Shown here piece by piece: positions 20,551 through 29,749 of a stretch of 64,000 nt of DNA. The stretch is from Ichthyophis bannanicus (lineage: Eukaryota; Chordata; Amphibia; Gymnophiona; Ichthyophiidae). The DNA is taken from assembly GCA_033557465.1 (NCBI GenBank), contig CM066033.1:1355235834-1355299833 (forward strand), given 5' to 3'. A program made the position numbers and the translations under genes. The notes beneath the pieces are model-generated. The model was given only the letters and a program-made list of their open reading frames with translations, made no database searches and had not been told where the DNA came from. How positions within the stretch are numbered: position 1 is the stretch's first letter; each line of letters begins with the position of its first letter.

Positions 20551-21772
20551 GGATCATAAGTGAACAAGATTTCTGTATCAATCCTACTGAAGTGGCAAGG
20601 ATAGACCCCCCCAGCCTGGGGTCCCTCCCTAGACAATACGATGCCCCCATATTGTCCACACTTAATCAAGCAATGGTAGCGCTGTGCTCCCTGCGGCCCC
20701 CCACCCCTTTCCCTCCCTCTACCCCTCCCAGCTCCCTGACCCTCACAGCCCTGCCCAATCCCTTTACCCACCTTACCTGCACCCCACCCTCCCCTCCCCA
20801 AACTCTCAACCCACTCCCATCAGGGGTCACAAGATGTGAGGAGAACCCCCCCTCCCCTCTCCAAATGTCCTCACACAGTGAAGTAGGGAATCAGAGTAGT
20901 CTCACCCGACTCAAACACATATGGGATAGCCTCCCCAGGGGGGGGGGGGGGGGCAATCCATCCCAGCTCGACCAAGTATTCCACCCAAGGAAAAAAAACT
21001 CAAGCTACAGGCCTGATCAGACTGGGATGGCTCCCCCCGGGAACCTGAGAAGTTACAAACGCTCACCACCCATTCAAACCCCCAAACGTCCCCATCAATA
21101 TATTCCAAAGCCCCAAATGTCCACCAGCATCATTTTTATCCACAACCCCCACCCCTGCACGAAACCATTCACCGACTATAACCAAGCCAACCACATTAAG
21201 ACATTCCGATCCCCAAAATTATCCTAACTGTACCCCTCCCGCTCCCCCACTCGCAATCCATCCCACACCTGCAACAGTAAAGCCCCACAAAATACTTTAC
21301 AGCACAAAAACAGCACACAGTAACATAAAACAAAAATCATGTGCAACACACATAACAAGTCCAAACTTCTCACTGTGAGCAACAGAGGTAGGCCAAGGGG
21401 GGCTGGGCTGGGGCTGTAATCCAGTCGGGGCTCCGTGGCGGTCAGCCAGCCCAGGCATATTAAAGGTGCACCCAAATGTCAGGACTCCACGAGGCCAGCC
21501 GGCACCACCATCCCGCAGCACCTGCCGAAGCTGATGCACGGGACCCCCGAACAGCCATTGTGGCATCGAAAAGCCGCCACCACAACACGCCGTGCTCAAC
21601 CAAGTCCACTTGGGAGCTTCGTATGCAGGCCACGACACAGACACATGGAGTTCCTTGGGCCCCCACCGACAACGGTAGGGGCAGTGGACCAAACAGGGAT
21701 CTTCTGTGGGCCCCATAACACAAACAGTAGCCAACAGGTCCCAGCCCTAACCAGAGGCAGCAAAGAGCAGGC
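20551..21772 (-). other. L1-A inter-ORF region, pyrimidine/C-rich on the plus strand
   Basis: About 1.2 kb lies between the ORF1 stop and the ORF2 start. It is C-rich and repetitive on the plus strand and includes a G run at 20939-20953. No coding motif was recognised. L1-B has an even longer region at the same place (50549-52427). Spacers of this size are unusual for L1-type elements. Confidence 0.6.
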
Positions 21773-22624
21773 TCACTGCTCTTCCGAATTCGATGACCCC
21801 TGTGCCAGCACCTGCTCCACATAGGAACGCGCCGCCTCCGCTGACTCGAACGCTCGATGCGATCCCTGATGCAGCATGTGGAGCCGGGCGGGGTACTGAA
21901 CGCTAAAACGAACCCCGGCCTCTATTAGCTTTTGGCATAGCGGGGCGTAGGCTTTCCTTCGTTGACTTAAGGCAGCGGAGTAGTCCTGGGTTATCCGAAT
22001 CTTTGCAGTCTCCCACTCGACAACTCCTTTGCTCTTCGCCGCTCGGAGCACTGCATCCTTTTGTGTGTAGCACAGAAATTTGGCCAAAACCACCCTAGGC
22101 CTGTGGTTTCCGGATTGCTGTTTAGGCCCCAATCTATGGGCTCTTTCCACCACAATAGGCCCACTCAACTCAGCCCCATCTCTCAAAAAGGCAGCCAAGT
22201 TCTCCACATAGCTTCTCAAGTCCTTTTCCAGAACAGATTCGGCGATCCCCAGAAAGCGCAGATTATTGCGTCGAGACCTATTTTCTAGGTCATCCAGTTT
22301 CATTTCGTGGGCTTTTGACTCCTTCTGCACTGCAAGGAGCTCTCGCCTGAGGCCTTCCACTTCCTCCTCTGTGTGAGTAAGACGGGTTTCGGCTTCGTGC
22401 ACCTGCACACCCAACGTGCCCAGGGAACTCTGGAGCGCATCCATCTTAGCATGTAGTGCCTCGAATTGTGACGCTAAAGCGCTGGTGACCGCAGCAGATA
22501 TCTCGTCCGTCATGGTTGGTGAGGCCACAGCACTTTGTTTCAGAGGGGAATCCGCCATTTTTAGGGAACTGGCAGCACGCTCCTTATCTTGCCGCCCTGC
22601 CTTCACCGCAGTCGCCATCCCCAC
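21773..22624 (-). CDS. L1-A ORF1 RNA-binding protein (283 codons, open)
   Basis: This encodes an L1-type ORF1 protein, the RNA chaperone that coats the element RNA as a trimer. Residues about 55-125 form a predicted coiled coil rich in heptad Leu, Glu and Lys (LGTLGVQVHEAETRLTHTEE). It is followed by KLDDLENRSRRNNLRFLGIA, the signature that opens the RRM-like domain, then ERAHRLGPKQQSGNHRPRVV and LAKFLCYTQKDAVLRAA. The C-terminal domain holds KIRITQDYSAALSQRRKAYA and VQYPARLHML. The frame is open from Met to stop, the length is normal, and L1-B ORF1 aligns throughout. It is the only element protein in the window that looks complete. Confidence 0.85.
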   Translation of the reverse strand: MGMATAVKAGRQDKERAASSLKMADSPLKQSAVASPTMTDEISAAVTSALASQFEALHAKMDALQSSLGTLGVQVHEAETRLTHTEEEVEGLRRELLAVQKESKAHEMKLDDLENRSRRNNLRFLGIAESVLEKDLRSYVENLAAFLRDGAELSGPIVVERAHRLGPKQQSGNHRPRVVLAKFLCYTQKDAVLRAAKSKGVVEWETAKIRITQDYSAALSQRRKAYAPLCQKLIEAGVRFSVQYPARLHMLHQGSHRAFESAEAARSYVEQVLAQGSSNSEEQ

Positions 22625-22787
22625 TCGCTGGTCTCAGATGGGTCTCCGACCTTTCACCAATACACTAGATCTCCAGTAGACCCAGATTCACTGCAAAAAC
22701 ACGGCAATATTTCAACTTTTCAGGGGAGGAGTGCCCGGAGCCCAAGCAACGTGCGTCCTCTCAGGCTCACCACATCACGTGACCTCT
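22625..22787 (-). promoter_or_regulatory. L1-A 5' end, possible internal promoter with CACGTG
   Basis: The 163 bases ahead of ORF1 end, on the element strand, with GGTCACGTGATGTGG. L1-B starts with GACCACGTGATGCGC at the same place. A palindromic CACGTG E-box at the very 5' end of two diverged relatives suggests a conserved transcription-factor site in an internal promoter. That role is inferred. Confidence 0.45.
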
Positions 22788-22960
22788 TATTTATTTATTT
22801 ATTTCTTATTTCTTATATACCGCACTCTTAGAAATCAACGCGGTTCACATATAACAGAGGTTGTGCCAGGGCACTTACATTGAACTGGAAGCTTAACTTG
22901 GATATCAACTGGGATTAACTATGTACAACAAAACATTTGATTACAAGTAGTATCATAATA
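22788..22960 (-). mobile_element. L2-type 3' tail / SINE fragment (target of L1-A)
   Basis: On the minus strand it ends with GTGAACCGCGTTGATTTC, then GCGGTATATAAGAAATAAG and an AAATAAATAAATA tail. This is the same tail design as at 42094-42180. The L1-A insertion lies within its A-rich tail, so this piece entered the L2 LINE first. Confidence 0.6.
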
Positions 22961-22964
22961 TTCC

Positions 22965-24430
22965 TTCTGTACCACCATCTTGCTTTCAATTGATGGATCC
23001 TTCTGTACCACCATCTTGCTTTCAGTTGATGTATCTCAGGGCTCTGTCTTGGGACCTCTGTTTTTCTCTCTCTACGCTCATTCTCTTGGTACACTTATTT
23101 CATCCCATGGTCTTTAGTACCATCTTAATGCTGATGACTCTCAGATCTACCTCTCTGCACCTGAAATCTCTCCAGGAATCCAATCCTGAATCTCTGCCTG
23201 CTTATCAGATATTACTGCCTGGCAATGTTCCCTCTAATTTTCTGTAGGCTGTGTGCACATAAAATATCAGCTGTGCAGCTTTTGAAGGAAGGTTAAATTT
23301 TTGTGCGCCACATAACGACACTCTGAGTTATATACTTTAAAATTTGACTACACATCAGAATACAGTATGTACACCACATTGATTGCACTAGAAAATATTG
23401 TAGAACTTGTGAAAACCGTAAATACACATCAACTTTAAAATTTTATGACATCTGTGTTGTTTTCTATCAGAATCAGAACCAAAATTTTTGTGCGCTCTGT
23501 TATAAAGTATGTGCGCTCGCTCGGCGAGGTGTGTGCGCGCGCACACGCGCACAGCTTAGAGGGAACAGTGCTGCCTGGATGTCTCACTGCCATCTGAAAT
23601 TGAACATGGCCAAAATTTAGCTCCTTATCTTTCCTTCTAAACCCATCTCCCCCTTTTTCTATTTCTGTGGATGACACTACACTCCTCCCCTTTTCCTCAG
23701 CTCATAATCTTGGGGTCATCTTTGACTCTCTTTATCTGCACGCATCCAACAGAGAGCTAAAACCTGCTGCTTCTTTCTCTGTAACACACACTACTAAGAT
23801 CCTTATCCACTCACTAGTCACCTCCCATCTTGACTATTGTAATCTGCTGCTTGTTCATCTCCCTCTGAATTATCTCTCTGCCCTTCAATCTGTTCAAAAC
23901 TCAGCTGCACGGCTAATCTTCCACCAGTGTCCTTATGCTCATGTTACCCCTCTTCTCAAGTCACCTCACTGGCTCCCTGTCAGTTTCCACATCCAGTTTA
24001 AACTTCTCCTATTTACCTACAAGTGCATTCATTCTGCGGCTCCTCACTACCTTTCCTCTCTTATCTCACTCTACAACCCCTCCTCGGAAACTCTGCTCCT
24101 CCCTTTTATCTGTGCCCTTCTCTGCCACTGCCAACTCCGGACTTTGTTCATTCCATCTTGCCGCTTCATATACCTGGAACAAACTACCTGAGTCAGTGCA
24201 TCAGGCTCCTTTTCTAGCCCTATTCAAGTCCAGGTTGAAGACCCACCTCTTTGAAGCCACTTTTGGATCCTGATGCTCCTCACTCTCTTGTCCGCTACTT
24301 ATGCGTATCTTACCATGCTCTAGTCCCCAGTTTCATTATGTGTTTTATCTTGATTAGATTGTAAACTCTGATGAGCAGGGACTGTGCCTTACATCTTTAT
24401 GTACAATGCTGCCTATGCCTTGTAAAATTT
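22965..24430 (+). pseudogene. L2 LINE ORF2, 3' part, and 3' UTR (split element)
   Basis: It resumes the L2 RT of 15640-16438: VSQGSVLGPLFFSLYAHSLG, HLNADDSQIYLSAPEI (catalytic ADD), then after a hAT insertion ISVDDTTLLPFSSAHNLGVI and ASNRELKPAASFSVTHTTKI. The C-terminal block is LVTSHLDYCNLLLVHLPLNY, LQSVQNSAARLIFHQCPYAH and VTPLLKSPHWLPVSFHIQFK, closing with LFKSRLKTHLFEATFGS. The 3' UTR contains GATTGTAAACTCTGATGAGC. The last 500 bases are nearly free of stops in one frame. Confidence 0.85.
23223..23570. mobile_element. hAT-2 copy 1: non-autonomous hAT element with 8-bp TSD
   Basis: The 348-bp insert has terminal inverted repeats CAATGTTCCCTCTAA on the left and TTAGAGGGAACAGTG on the right, and is flanked by the exact 8-bp duplication CTGCCTGG (23215-23222 and 23571-23578). 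Terminal CA..TG ends and 8-bp duplications are diagnostic of hAT transposons. It has no transposase and splits the L2 LINE. A relative lies at 42305-44017. Confidence 0.92.
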
Positions 24431-24575
24431 GTGCCTTCAAGTCATTGCTGACTCCTAGCAACCCAGCAGCTCTTGGGTTTTCTTGGCAGTGTGACCAGAA
24501 GTAGATTGCCAGCCCTTTCTTCCGAGGAAATGGAGGGTTAAGTGACTTGCCCAAAGCCACAAGACGTGCTAGTGA
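24425..24575 (-). mobile_element. RTE-derived SINE-like element
   Basis: On the plus strand, GTGCCTTCAAGTCATTGCTG resembles the RTE 3' tail (AGTGCCGTCGAGTCGGAGTC at 1160). About 45 bases on, AGAAGTAGATTGCCAGCCCT matches the RTE 5' leader at 4209-4230 (AGAAGTAGATTGCCGGGCCT). It then continues with a CORE/MIR-like GGTTAAGTGACTTGCCCAAA. Joining the two ends of a LINE with its middle removed is the design of RTE-borne SINEs. No boundaries or target duplication could be fixed. Confidence 0.5.
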
Positions 24576-24649
24576 TTAGTAGTAATAGAGCAGAAGGGCA
24601 ATACAAAGGAAGCATATGGAACTAAAGGCCAGTTAGTGTTTAATAAAGC

Positions 24650-25755
24650 CATCATGGCCAGCACTAAGAAAAGATATAGCATGGATTGACCATGGAAAAA
24701 CCTTTTATAGCACTCCATATTCTTGGATAATAAATTGCCTTCAAATATATAAAATAAACCCTGGTTTGATTAAGAACATGAGTTCACCATGAAAATGTGG
24801 CAAACTGCACTCCATTTGAAGTATGAAGATGGTCACTTCATCATTCCTAACATTAAGATCCAGAGAGGAATATTTCAAGGAGACTCCCTGTTACTACTTG
24901 TGTTTTGTATAGCACTTAGTCCACTGAGACACTAATTAAGTCTTTGAGATATGGATTTATCCTTAATCCTAAAGAAGGTAACAGCCTGTAGACAACATCA
25001 CACTTACTGTTTGTATATGATCTGAAGCTCTACAGTTTCAGGTGCGGAAACTAGTGGAACAACTCCGTGTGATAAAATGCTTCTCAGATTACATCAAGAT
25101 GACTTTTGGTCTTGGCAAATTTGCTAAGGTTTCCTTAATTTAAGTTAAATAAATTTAAGTTAATTTAATATGGGCATTTATGTTCTGCTTTATCCTGTGG
25201 CTCAAGGTGGATCCCAGAAAAGAGCAGTAAAAGATATAACAAATTATACATTCTGTATAAATCCTTAATCCTCTTATTAGACAAACGGATATCTAACTAG
25301 ATAAAAAATATTTAACATTAAAATTTTCTATTTAAACTAAGACAAGGGCTTAGAGGAAAATTGAGCAAAACTGAAAACATCTCACTGACTGGGGACTGTG
25401 ACATCAAGAAGCTCGAACAAGAACACATATATAAATACCTAAGAGAAGAATAAGAAGCAAAAATCAAGCAAAAAATACTGAGAGAAAAGATCAATAAAGA
25501 ATATTACAGGAGATTAAAAACATTATTGAAAAGTTATTTTTAACATCACGGAATAAGATTATAAGCCAATAATTATCTGGCAATTCCTGTACTCATACAG
25601 TTTGGGATTCTAGACTGGCCCCTTAAAGATCTTCAAAAACTGGATGTATGAACAAGAAAACTCTTCCATGTCCATAAGGTAATTTATAAGAATCAGTGTA
25701 TGCTGACACTGTGTACGTCTCTAGAGCTGAAGGAGGTCTGGTCCTCATAGAAAAT
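24650..25755 (+). mobile_element. RLE-class LINE remnant (R4/Dong/Rex6-like)
   Basis: Peptide scraps in order are PYSWIINCLQIYKINP, IKIQRGIFQGDSL (RT palm), KMTFGLGKFAKVS, HIYKYLREE, INKEYYRRLKTLLKSYF, NNYLAIPVLIQFGIL and YVSRAEGGLVLIEN. These follow the RT-to-thumb order of R4/Dong/Rex6 LINEs, which use a C-terminal restriction-like endonuclease. Stops and frameshifts are frequent, and an L2-tail-like insert lies at about 25137-25340. DIRS-B2 cuts it off at 25755. Other pieces of this class lie at 15415, 34905 and on the minus strand at 45450-46437. Confidence 0.6.
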
Positions 25756-25920
25756 GATTATTCTCCAGGACCAAGCAGGAAGTCAGTCCTCACATATGGG
25801 TTACATCGACGTCAATGAAGCCCTTGTGGAGCATTTCCCCAGCTTTCCAAGAAAGCCTTTGGGAATGCAGGCACGCATGCGTGGTTCCCTTCCCGCCTAA
25901 AGGTGCCATCTTGCTCAGTC
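25755..25920 (+). repeat. DIRS-B2 left terminal inverted repeat
   Basis: It starts at about TTCTCCAGGACCAAGCAGGA and ends at GTGCCATCTTGCTCAG. It is the inverse of 33321-33470 and homologous to 7360-7522. Confidence 0.88.
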
Positions 25921-26175
25921 TCTCTTTTTCCGTGAAGCCCACCGGACGTGTGTCCTAGTCCTCCCGGAAAATAGTTAGCTTTTTTGGCGATCCTTCGCTA
26001 TTTTTTACTCCGGTTCGATGCCGGTTCCCCTCCCACCGGGTTCGGTACACCGGTATCGAGCCCAATCTTTTTTTTTTCTCGGTTTTTGCCCTTCGTGGCT
26101 GGCGTTCGTGCCCTTTTTTTCTTTTTCCTTGGAAGGCCGGTCCTTTGACCTCGCGGGGACTCTTTTTTTCCCCCG

Positions 26176-26877
26176 ATGGCTTCCAGTGGCTTTAAAAAGT
26201 GTGATCGGTGCAAGAAGCTGATGTCTCTCACCGACACACACGACTGCTGCCTTCGGTGCCTCGGTCCGGACCACGATCCTAAGACATGTGGACCATGTGG
26301 AAAAATGTCTTCCAAGGCACTTCGAAGTCGTCAGCACCAAAAGGAAAGGCTTTTTTCTGATTTGGCCTCCGATCGGGCCCGGACCTCGTCTGAGGCCTCG
26401 ACATCTCAGGAATCGGATCCCGAGCACCGTCGGGGCTCCTCGGACAGGGGGTCCCCCGACCGGGAACAAAAGAGGAAGAAGCGGCTCGCGAGGGCATCAT
26501 CGGAAGAGGTCCCTGGCTCCTCGAGGGCTAGGTCTCAGACCCCCGACCGTCACCCCGCACCCTTGGAACAGGAGAAGCCTTCCAAAGTACCTCGAGTGGA
26601 GCCAGAGTCTGCTGGACACGTAAGTCCTGTAGTCCTCGTGGACTCTCCTCCCAGAGAGCCGACGACGGGCCCGGCGCTGCCGGGGCCCGAGTCAGGGGCT
26701 ACTGAGTCTCCTGAGCTGGGTCTCAGGCTGACAGCCTTGGAGAGCAGACTGTCTGCCTTCATGGAACAGCAGCGAGCACTGATGGCCAGCCTGTCTGGCG
26801 TATCTGCCCCGACCACCGGGACATCGACATCGAAGTCGACCCTGGAGACCGAGCCGATACTCGAGACCATAAAGTAG
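26176..26877 (+). pseudogene. DIRS-B2 gag-like protein, N-terminal part
   Basis: It starts at the same Met as DIRS-B1 gag and keeps the Cys/His motif KCDRCKKLMSLTDTHDCCLR ending CGPC, followed by the charged Ser/Arg/Glu linker and LGLRLTALESRLSAFMEQQR. A CR1 LINE ends the frame. The rest resumes at about 28523 (GAGGTCGACC). The near-identical N-termini of the two copies, against a more variable linker, suggest that the Cys/His motif was under selection while the family was active. Confidence 0.72.
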
Positions 26878-28522
26878 CAAATCACCTGGACCAGATGGTA
26901 TACATCCCAGAGTGTTGAAAGAACTGAAATATGAGATTGCAGACCTGCTATTGGTAATCTGTGAACTTTCATTAAAATCATCTGTAATACCTGAAGATTG
27001 GAGGGTCGCCAACGTAACACCAATTTTTAAAAAGGGTTCCAGGGGTGACCCAGGAAATTACAGACCGGTGAGCCTGACGTCAGTACCAGGGAAAATGGTA
27101 GAAACCATCATAAAGAACAAAATTACACAGCATGTAGATAGTCATGGCCTAATGGGAGACAGCCAACATGGCTTTAGACAAGGAAGATCTTGTCTTACTA
27201 ATCTGATATGTTTTTTTGAAGGTGTGCATAAACAGGTAGACAAAGGTGAGTCGGTTGATATAGTGTATCTGGACTTTCAGAAAGCTTTTGACAAAGTCCC
27301 CCATCAGAGACTTTTGGCGAAGCTAAAAAGTCATGGGATAGGAGGCAGTGTACTATTGTGGATCGGGAACTGGTTAAAAGATAGAAAGCAGAGGGTAGGG
27401 CTAAATGGCCAATATTCCCAATGGAAAAAGGTGAATAGTGGAGTACCCCAGGGATCTGTACTGGGTCCGCTGCTTTTTGACATATTCATAAATGACCTGG
27501 AAAAGGGAATAACTAGTGAGGTTATCAAATTTGCAGATGACACAAAACTGTTTAAAGTTGTTAAAACCCAAGAGGATTGTGGAAAACTGCAGGAGGATCT
27601 GGATAAATTGGAAGACTGGGCATCCAAATGGCAGATGAAATTTAATGTGGACAAGTGCAAAGTTATGCACCTAGGAAAGAACAACCCACACTATAGTTAC
27701 ACGACGCAAGGCTCCACATTAGAAACCACCACCCAGGAAAAAGATTTAGGAGTCATTGTGGATAACATGTTAAAACCCTCCGCCCAGTGTGCAGCGGCGG
27801 CCAAGAAAGCAAATAGAATGCTAGGTATCATAAGAAAAGGGATGGAGAACAAAACAAAGGATATTATAATGCCTCTGTATCGCTCCATGGTATGACCGCA
27901 CCTTGAATATTGTGTGCAATTCTGGTCACCGTATCTTAAAAAGGACATAGCGTTATTAGAAAAAGTACAGAGAAGAGCCACCAAATTGGTGAAGGGGATG
28001 GAAGGCTACTCCTATGAAGAGAGGCTAAGAAGGTTAGGGCTCTTTAGCCTGGAGAAGAGACGGCTGAGGGGAGATATGATAGAGGTCTATAAATTAATGA
28101 ATGGAGTGGAACGGATAAACGTGGATCAATTGTTTACGCTATCAGAGTATAGAAAGACTAGGGGACATGTAATGAAGCTACAGGGTAAACTATTTAAGAC
28201 AAATAAGAGAAAATATTTTTTCACTCAACGTGTAATCAAACTCTGGAATCTGTTACCGGAGGATGTAGTAAGGGCTGTTAGTATATCTGGGTTTAAAAAA
28301 GGTTTGGACAAGTTCCTGGAGGAAAGGTCCATAAACCACTATTAAAAAGGGACCCAGGATATCAATGCTTGACCCAGTACAAGCATTGTGGAACCTGTGT
28401 CTTTTGGGGATATTGCTAGGTACGTATAATCTAGATTGGCCACTGTTAGAAACAGGATACTGGGCTTGATGGACCTCGGTCTGACCCAGTATGGCATGTC
28501 TTATGTTCTTATGTTCTTATGA
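26875..28522 (+). mobile_element. CR1 LINE, 5'-truncated, inside DIRS-B2 gag
   Basis: It starts within the RT finger domain (KSPGPDGIHPRVLKELK) and ends with the canonical CR1 3' end: TTGGCCACTGTTAGAAACAG, GGCTTGATGGACCTCGGTCT and a TTCTTATG repeat (TGTTCTTATGTTCTTATG). CR1 elements are usually 5'-truncated and end in short tandem repeats rather than poly(A). It separates two halves of DIRS-B2 gag and is therefore younger than DIRS-B2. Confidence 0.93.
26882..28345 (+). pseudogene. CR1 ORF2 reverse transcriptase, one nonsense change
   Basis: A single frame covers RT and C-terminus except for one stop at about 27893. Motifs are DWRVANVTPIFKKGSRGDPG, NYRPVSLTSVPGKMVETI, DSQHGFRQGRSCLTNLI, VYLDFQKAFDKVPH, GVPQGSVLGPLLFDIFINDL and KFADDTKLFK (catalytic DD). 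Beyond the palm come [71 protein letters not shown] and [20 protein letters not shown]. The stop reads ATGGTATGACCGC, where the second copy has ATGGTACGACCGC, so a single CGA to TGA transition broke it. This is the least damaged RT after L1-A. Confidence 0.9.
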
Positions 28523-29730
28523 GGTCGACCTCAGTCGTGGTCTCCCTCGACCTCCTGTTCGGAACCGAGGGCGTTGACGCCGGTGCCTTCGGCTTTGGGG
28601 CGGGTGCTCACAGGCCCCGCGAGGTCGGACCCCGATTCCTCATCGGACGAGTCCGCCTGGGAGACGGAGGACGAGGAGTCCCCCGACACCTTCAGGACTC
28701 GGTGCGTCCCATCGGACTCACCGCAGTCTGAACCCCGGAGTAGATCCCCTCCGGAGGATACCCGGTTCTCGGAGTTCATCCGGAATATGGCCACCGCGTT
28801 GGCTATCCCTGCGGACCCCGAGGAGGAGCCTCGAGCCGAGGAGCTCGAGGCCCTAGAGTACGACTCTCCTCCGAAGGAGGCCTTTACTGTTCTGGTTCCT
28901 CCGATGCTGGAACGGCTCCTCTTCCGGATGTGGGAGGCACCGGCCTCGGCGCCGGTTCTAAGCAAGCGGGTCGATTCGATCTGTCGACTCCGGAAGAGTC
29001 CTGGCTTTCAAAAGGTGCAGCTACCACACCATTCCATGGTGGTGGAATCGACCATGCATCGCCTGAAAAGTCAGAAGATGCACTCCGCGGTGCCCCCTGG
29101 CAGGGAGGCCCGAAACCTCGATGGTTTTGGTAGAAAGTGCTTCCAGGGCTCAATGCTTGCTTGCCGTGTCCAGTCTTACCAGCTGTACATGGGCATGTAC
29201 TTGCGAGACCTGGCCAAGGAGCTGGCCGGGTTCTCTGCTTGTCTCTCCGGGGAACCCTTGCAGAGGTTCAAGTCCTTGTCCTCGGGGATCCGGGAATGCT
29301 CCAAGTTTATGTCCCGCGCTGCCTACGATGGCTTCGAGGCTTCAGCCCGTGTTGCGGCAGCCGGCATTGCGGCTCGACGCCAGGCATGGCTGCAGTCATC
29401 GGACCTCGAGCCATGGGTTCAGGACAAGTTGGTCATGTCCCTTGCCGAGGTGAGAACCTTTTTGGCAAGCCCATGACCGAGAAGGCCGCACAGCTCGAGA
29501 CCGAGCACCTCACAAGGACAAGGCTGTCTAGGAAGACTTCTGCCCTTCTCACAAGAAGAAGGGCTCGGGTAAAAAGCCCTTTTACCCGAGGAAGGGCACT
29601 GCCTACAAACAGTACCCACAGTACCCGGCTGCCCAAGCTGCCACTCAGGGTCAGCAAGCCAAGGGGCAGGGTAATGGGCTCCGTAGGCAGAGGACCCCCA
29701 AGCCTCCGGCCCCTGCTCCCACTCAGCAGG
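28523..29730 (+). pseudogene. DIRS-B2 gag-like protein, C-terminal part
   Basis: It continues gag after the CR1: VPSALGRVLTGPARSDPDSS, DESAWETEDEESPDTFRTRC, PPEDTRFSEFIRNMATALAI, then the conserved folded block with SMVVESTMHRLKSQKMHSAV, LYMGMYLRDLAKELAGFSAC and ECSKFMSRAAYDGFEASARV. A frameshift near 29450 moves the basic tail (GKPMTEKAAQLETEHLTRTR) into the frame that leads into RT. Confidence 0.72.
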
Positions 29731-29749
29731 GTGGGGGTTTTTGACTCCT

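Larger units (their letters stand above)
16460..22787 (-). mobile_element. L1-A: L1-type LINE, near full length, minus strand
   Basis: From right to left it holds a short 5' region, ORF1 (22624-21773), a long inter-ORF region, ORF2 (about 20545-16749) and a 3' UTR with AATAAA. It sits in an ATTT-rich tract: TTATTTATTTATT flanks both ends, so its target was probably the A-rich tail of the L2-type fragment at 22788. The coding architecture (coiled-coil ORF1 with RNA-binding block, APE endonuclease, RT, Cys-rich C-terminus) places it in the L1 superfamily. It shares the family of L1-B. Confidence 0.85.

Noticed and set aside
20592..21227. 211-codon Pro/Ser/Thr-rich frame on the plus strand
   Set aside because: It lies in the C-rich inter-ORF region of L1-A on the opposite strand, and its composition comes from the base bias.
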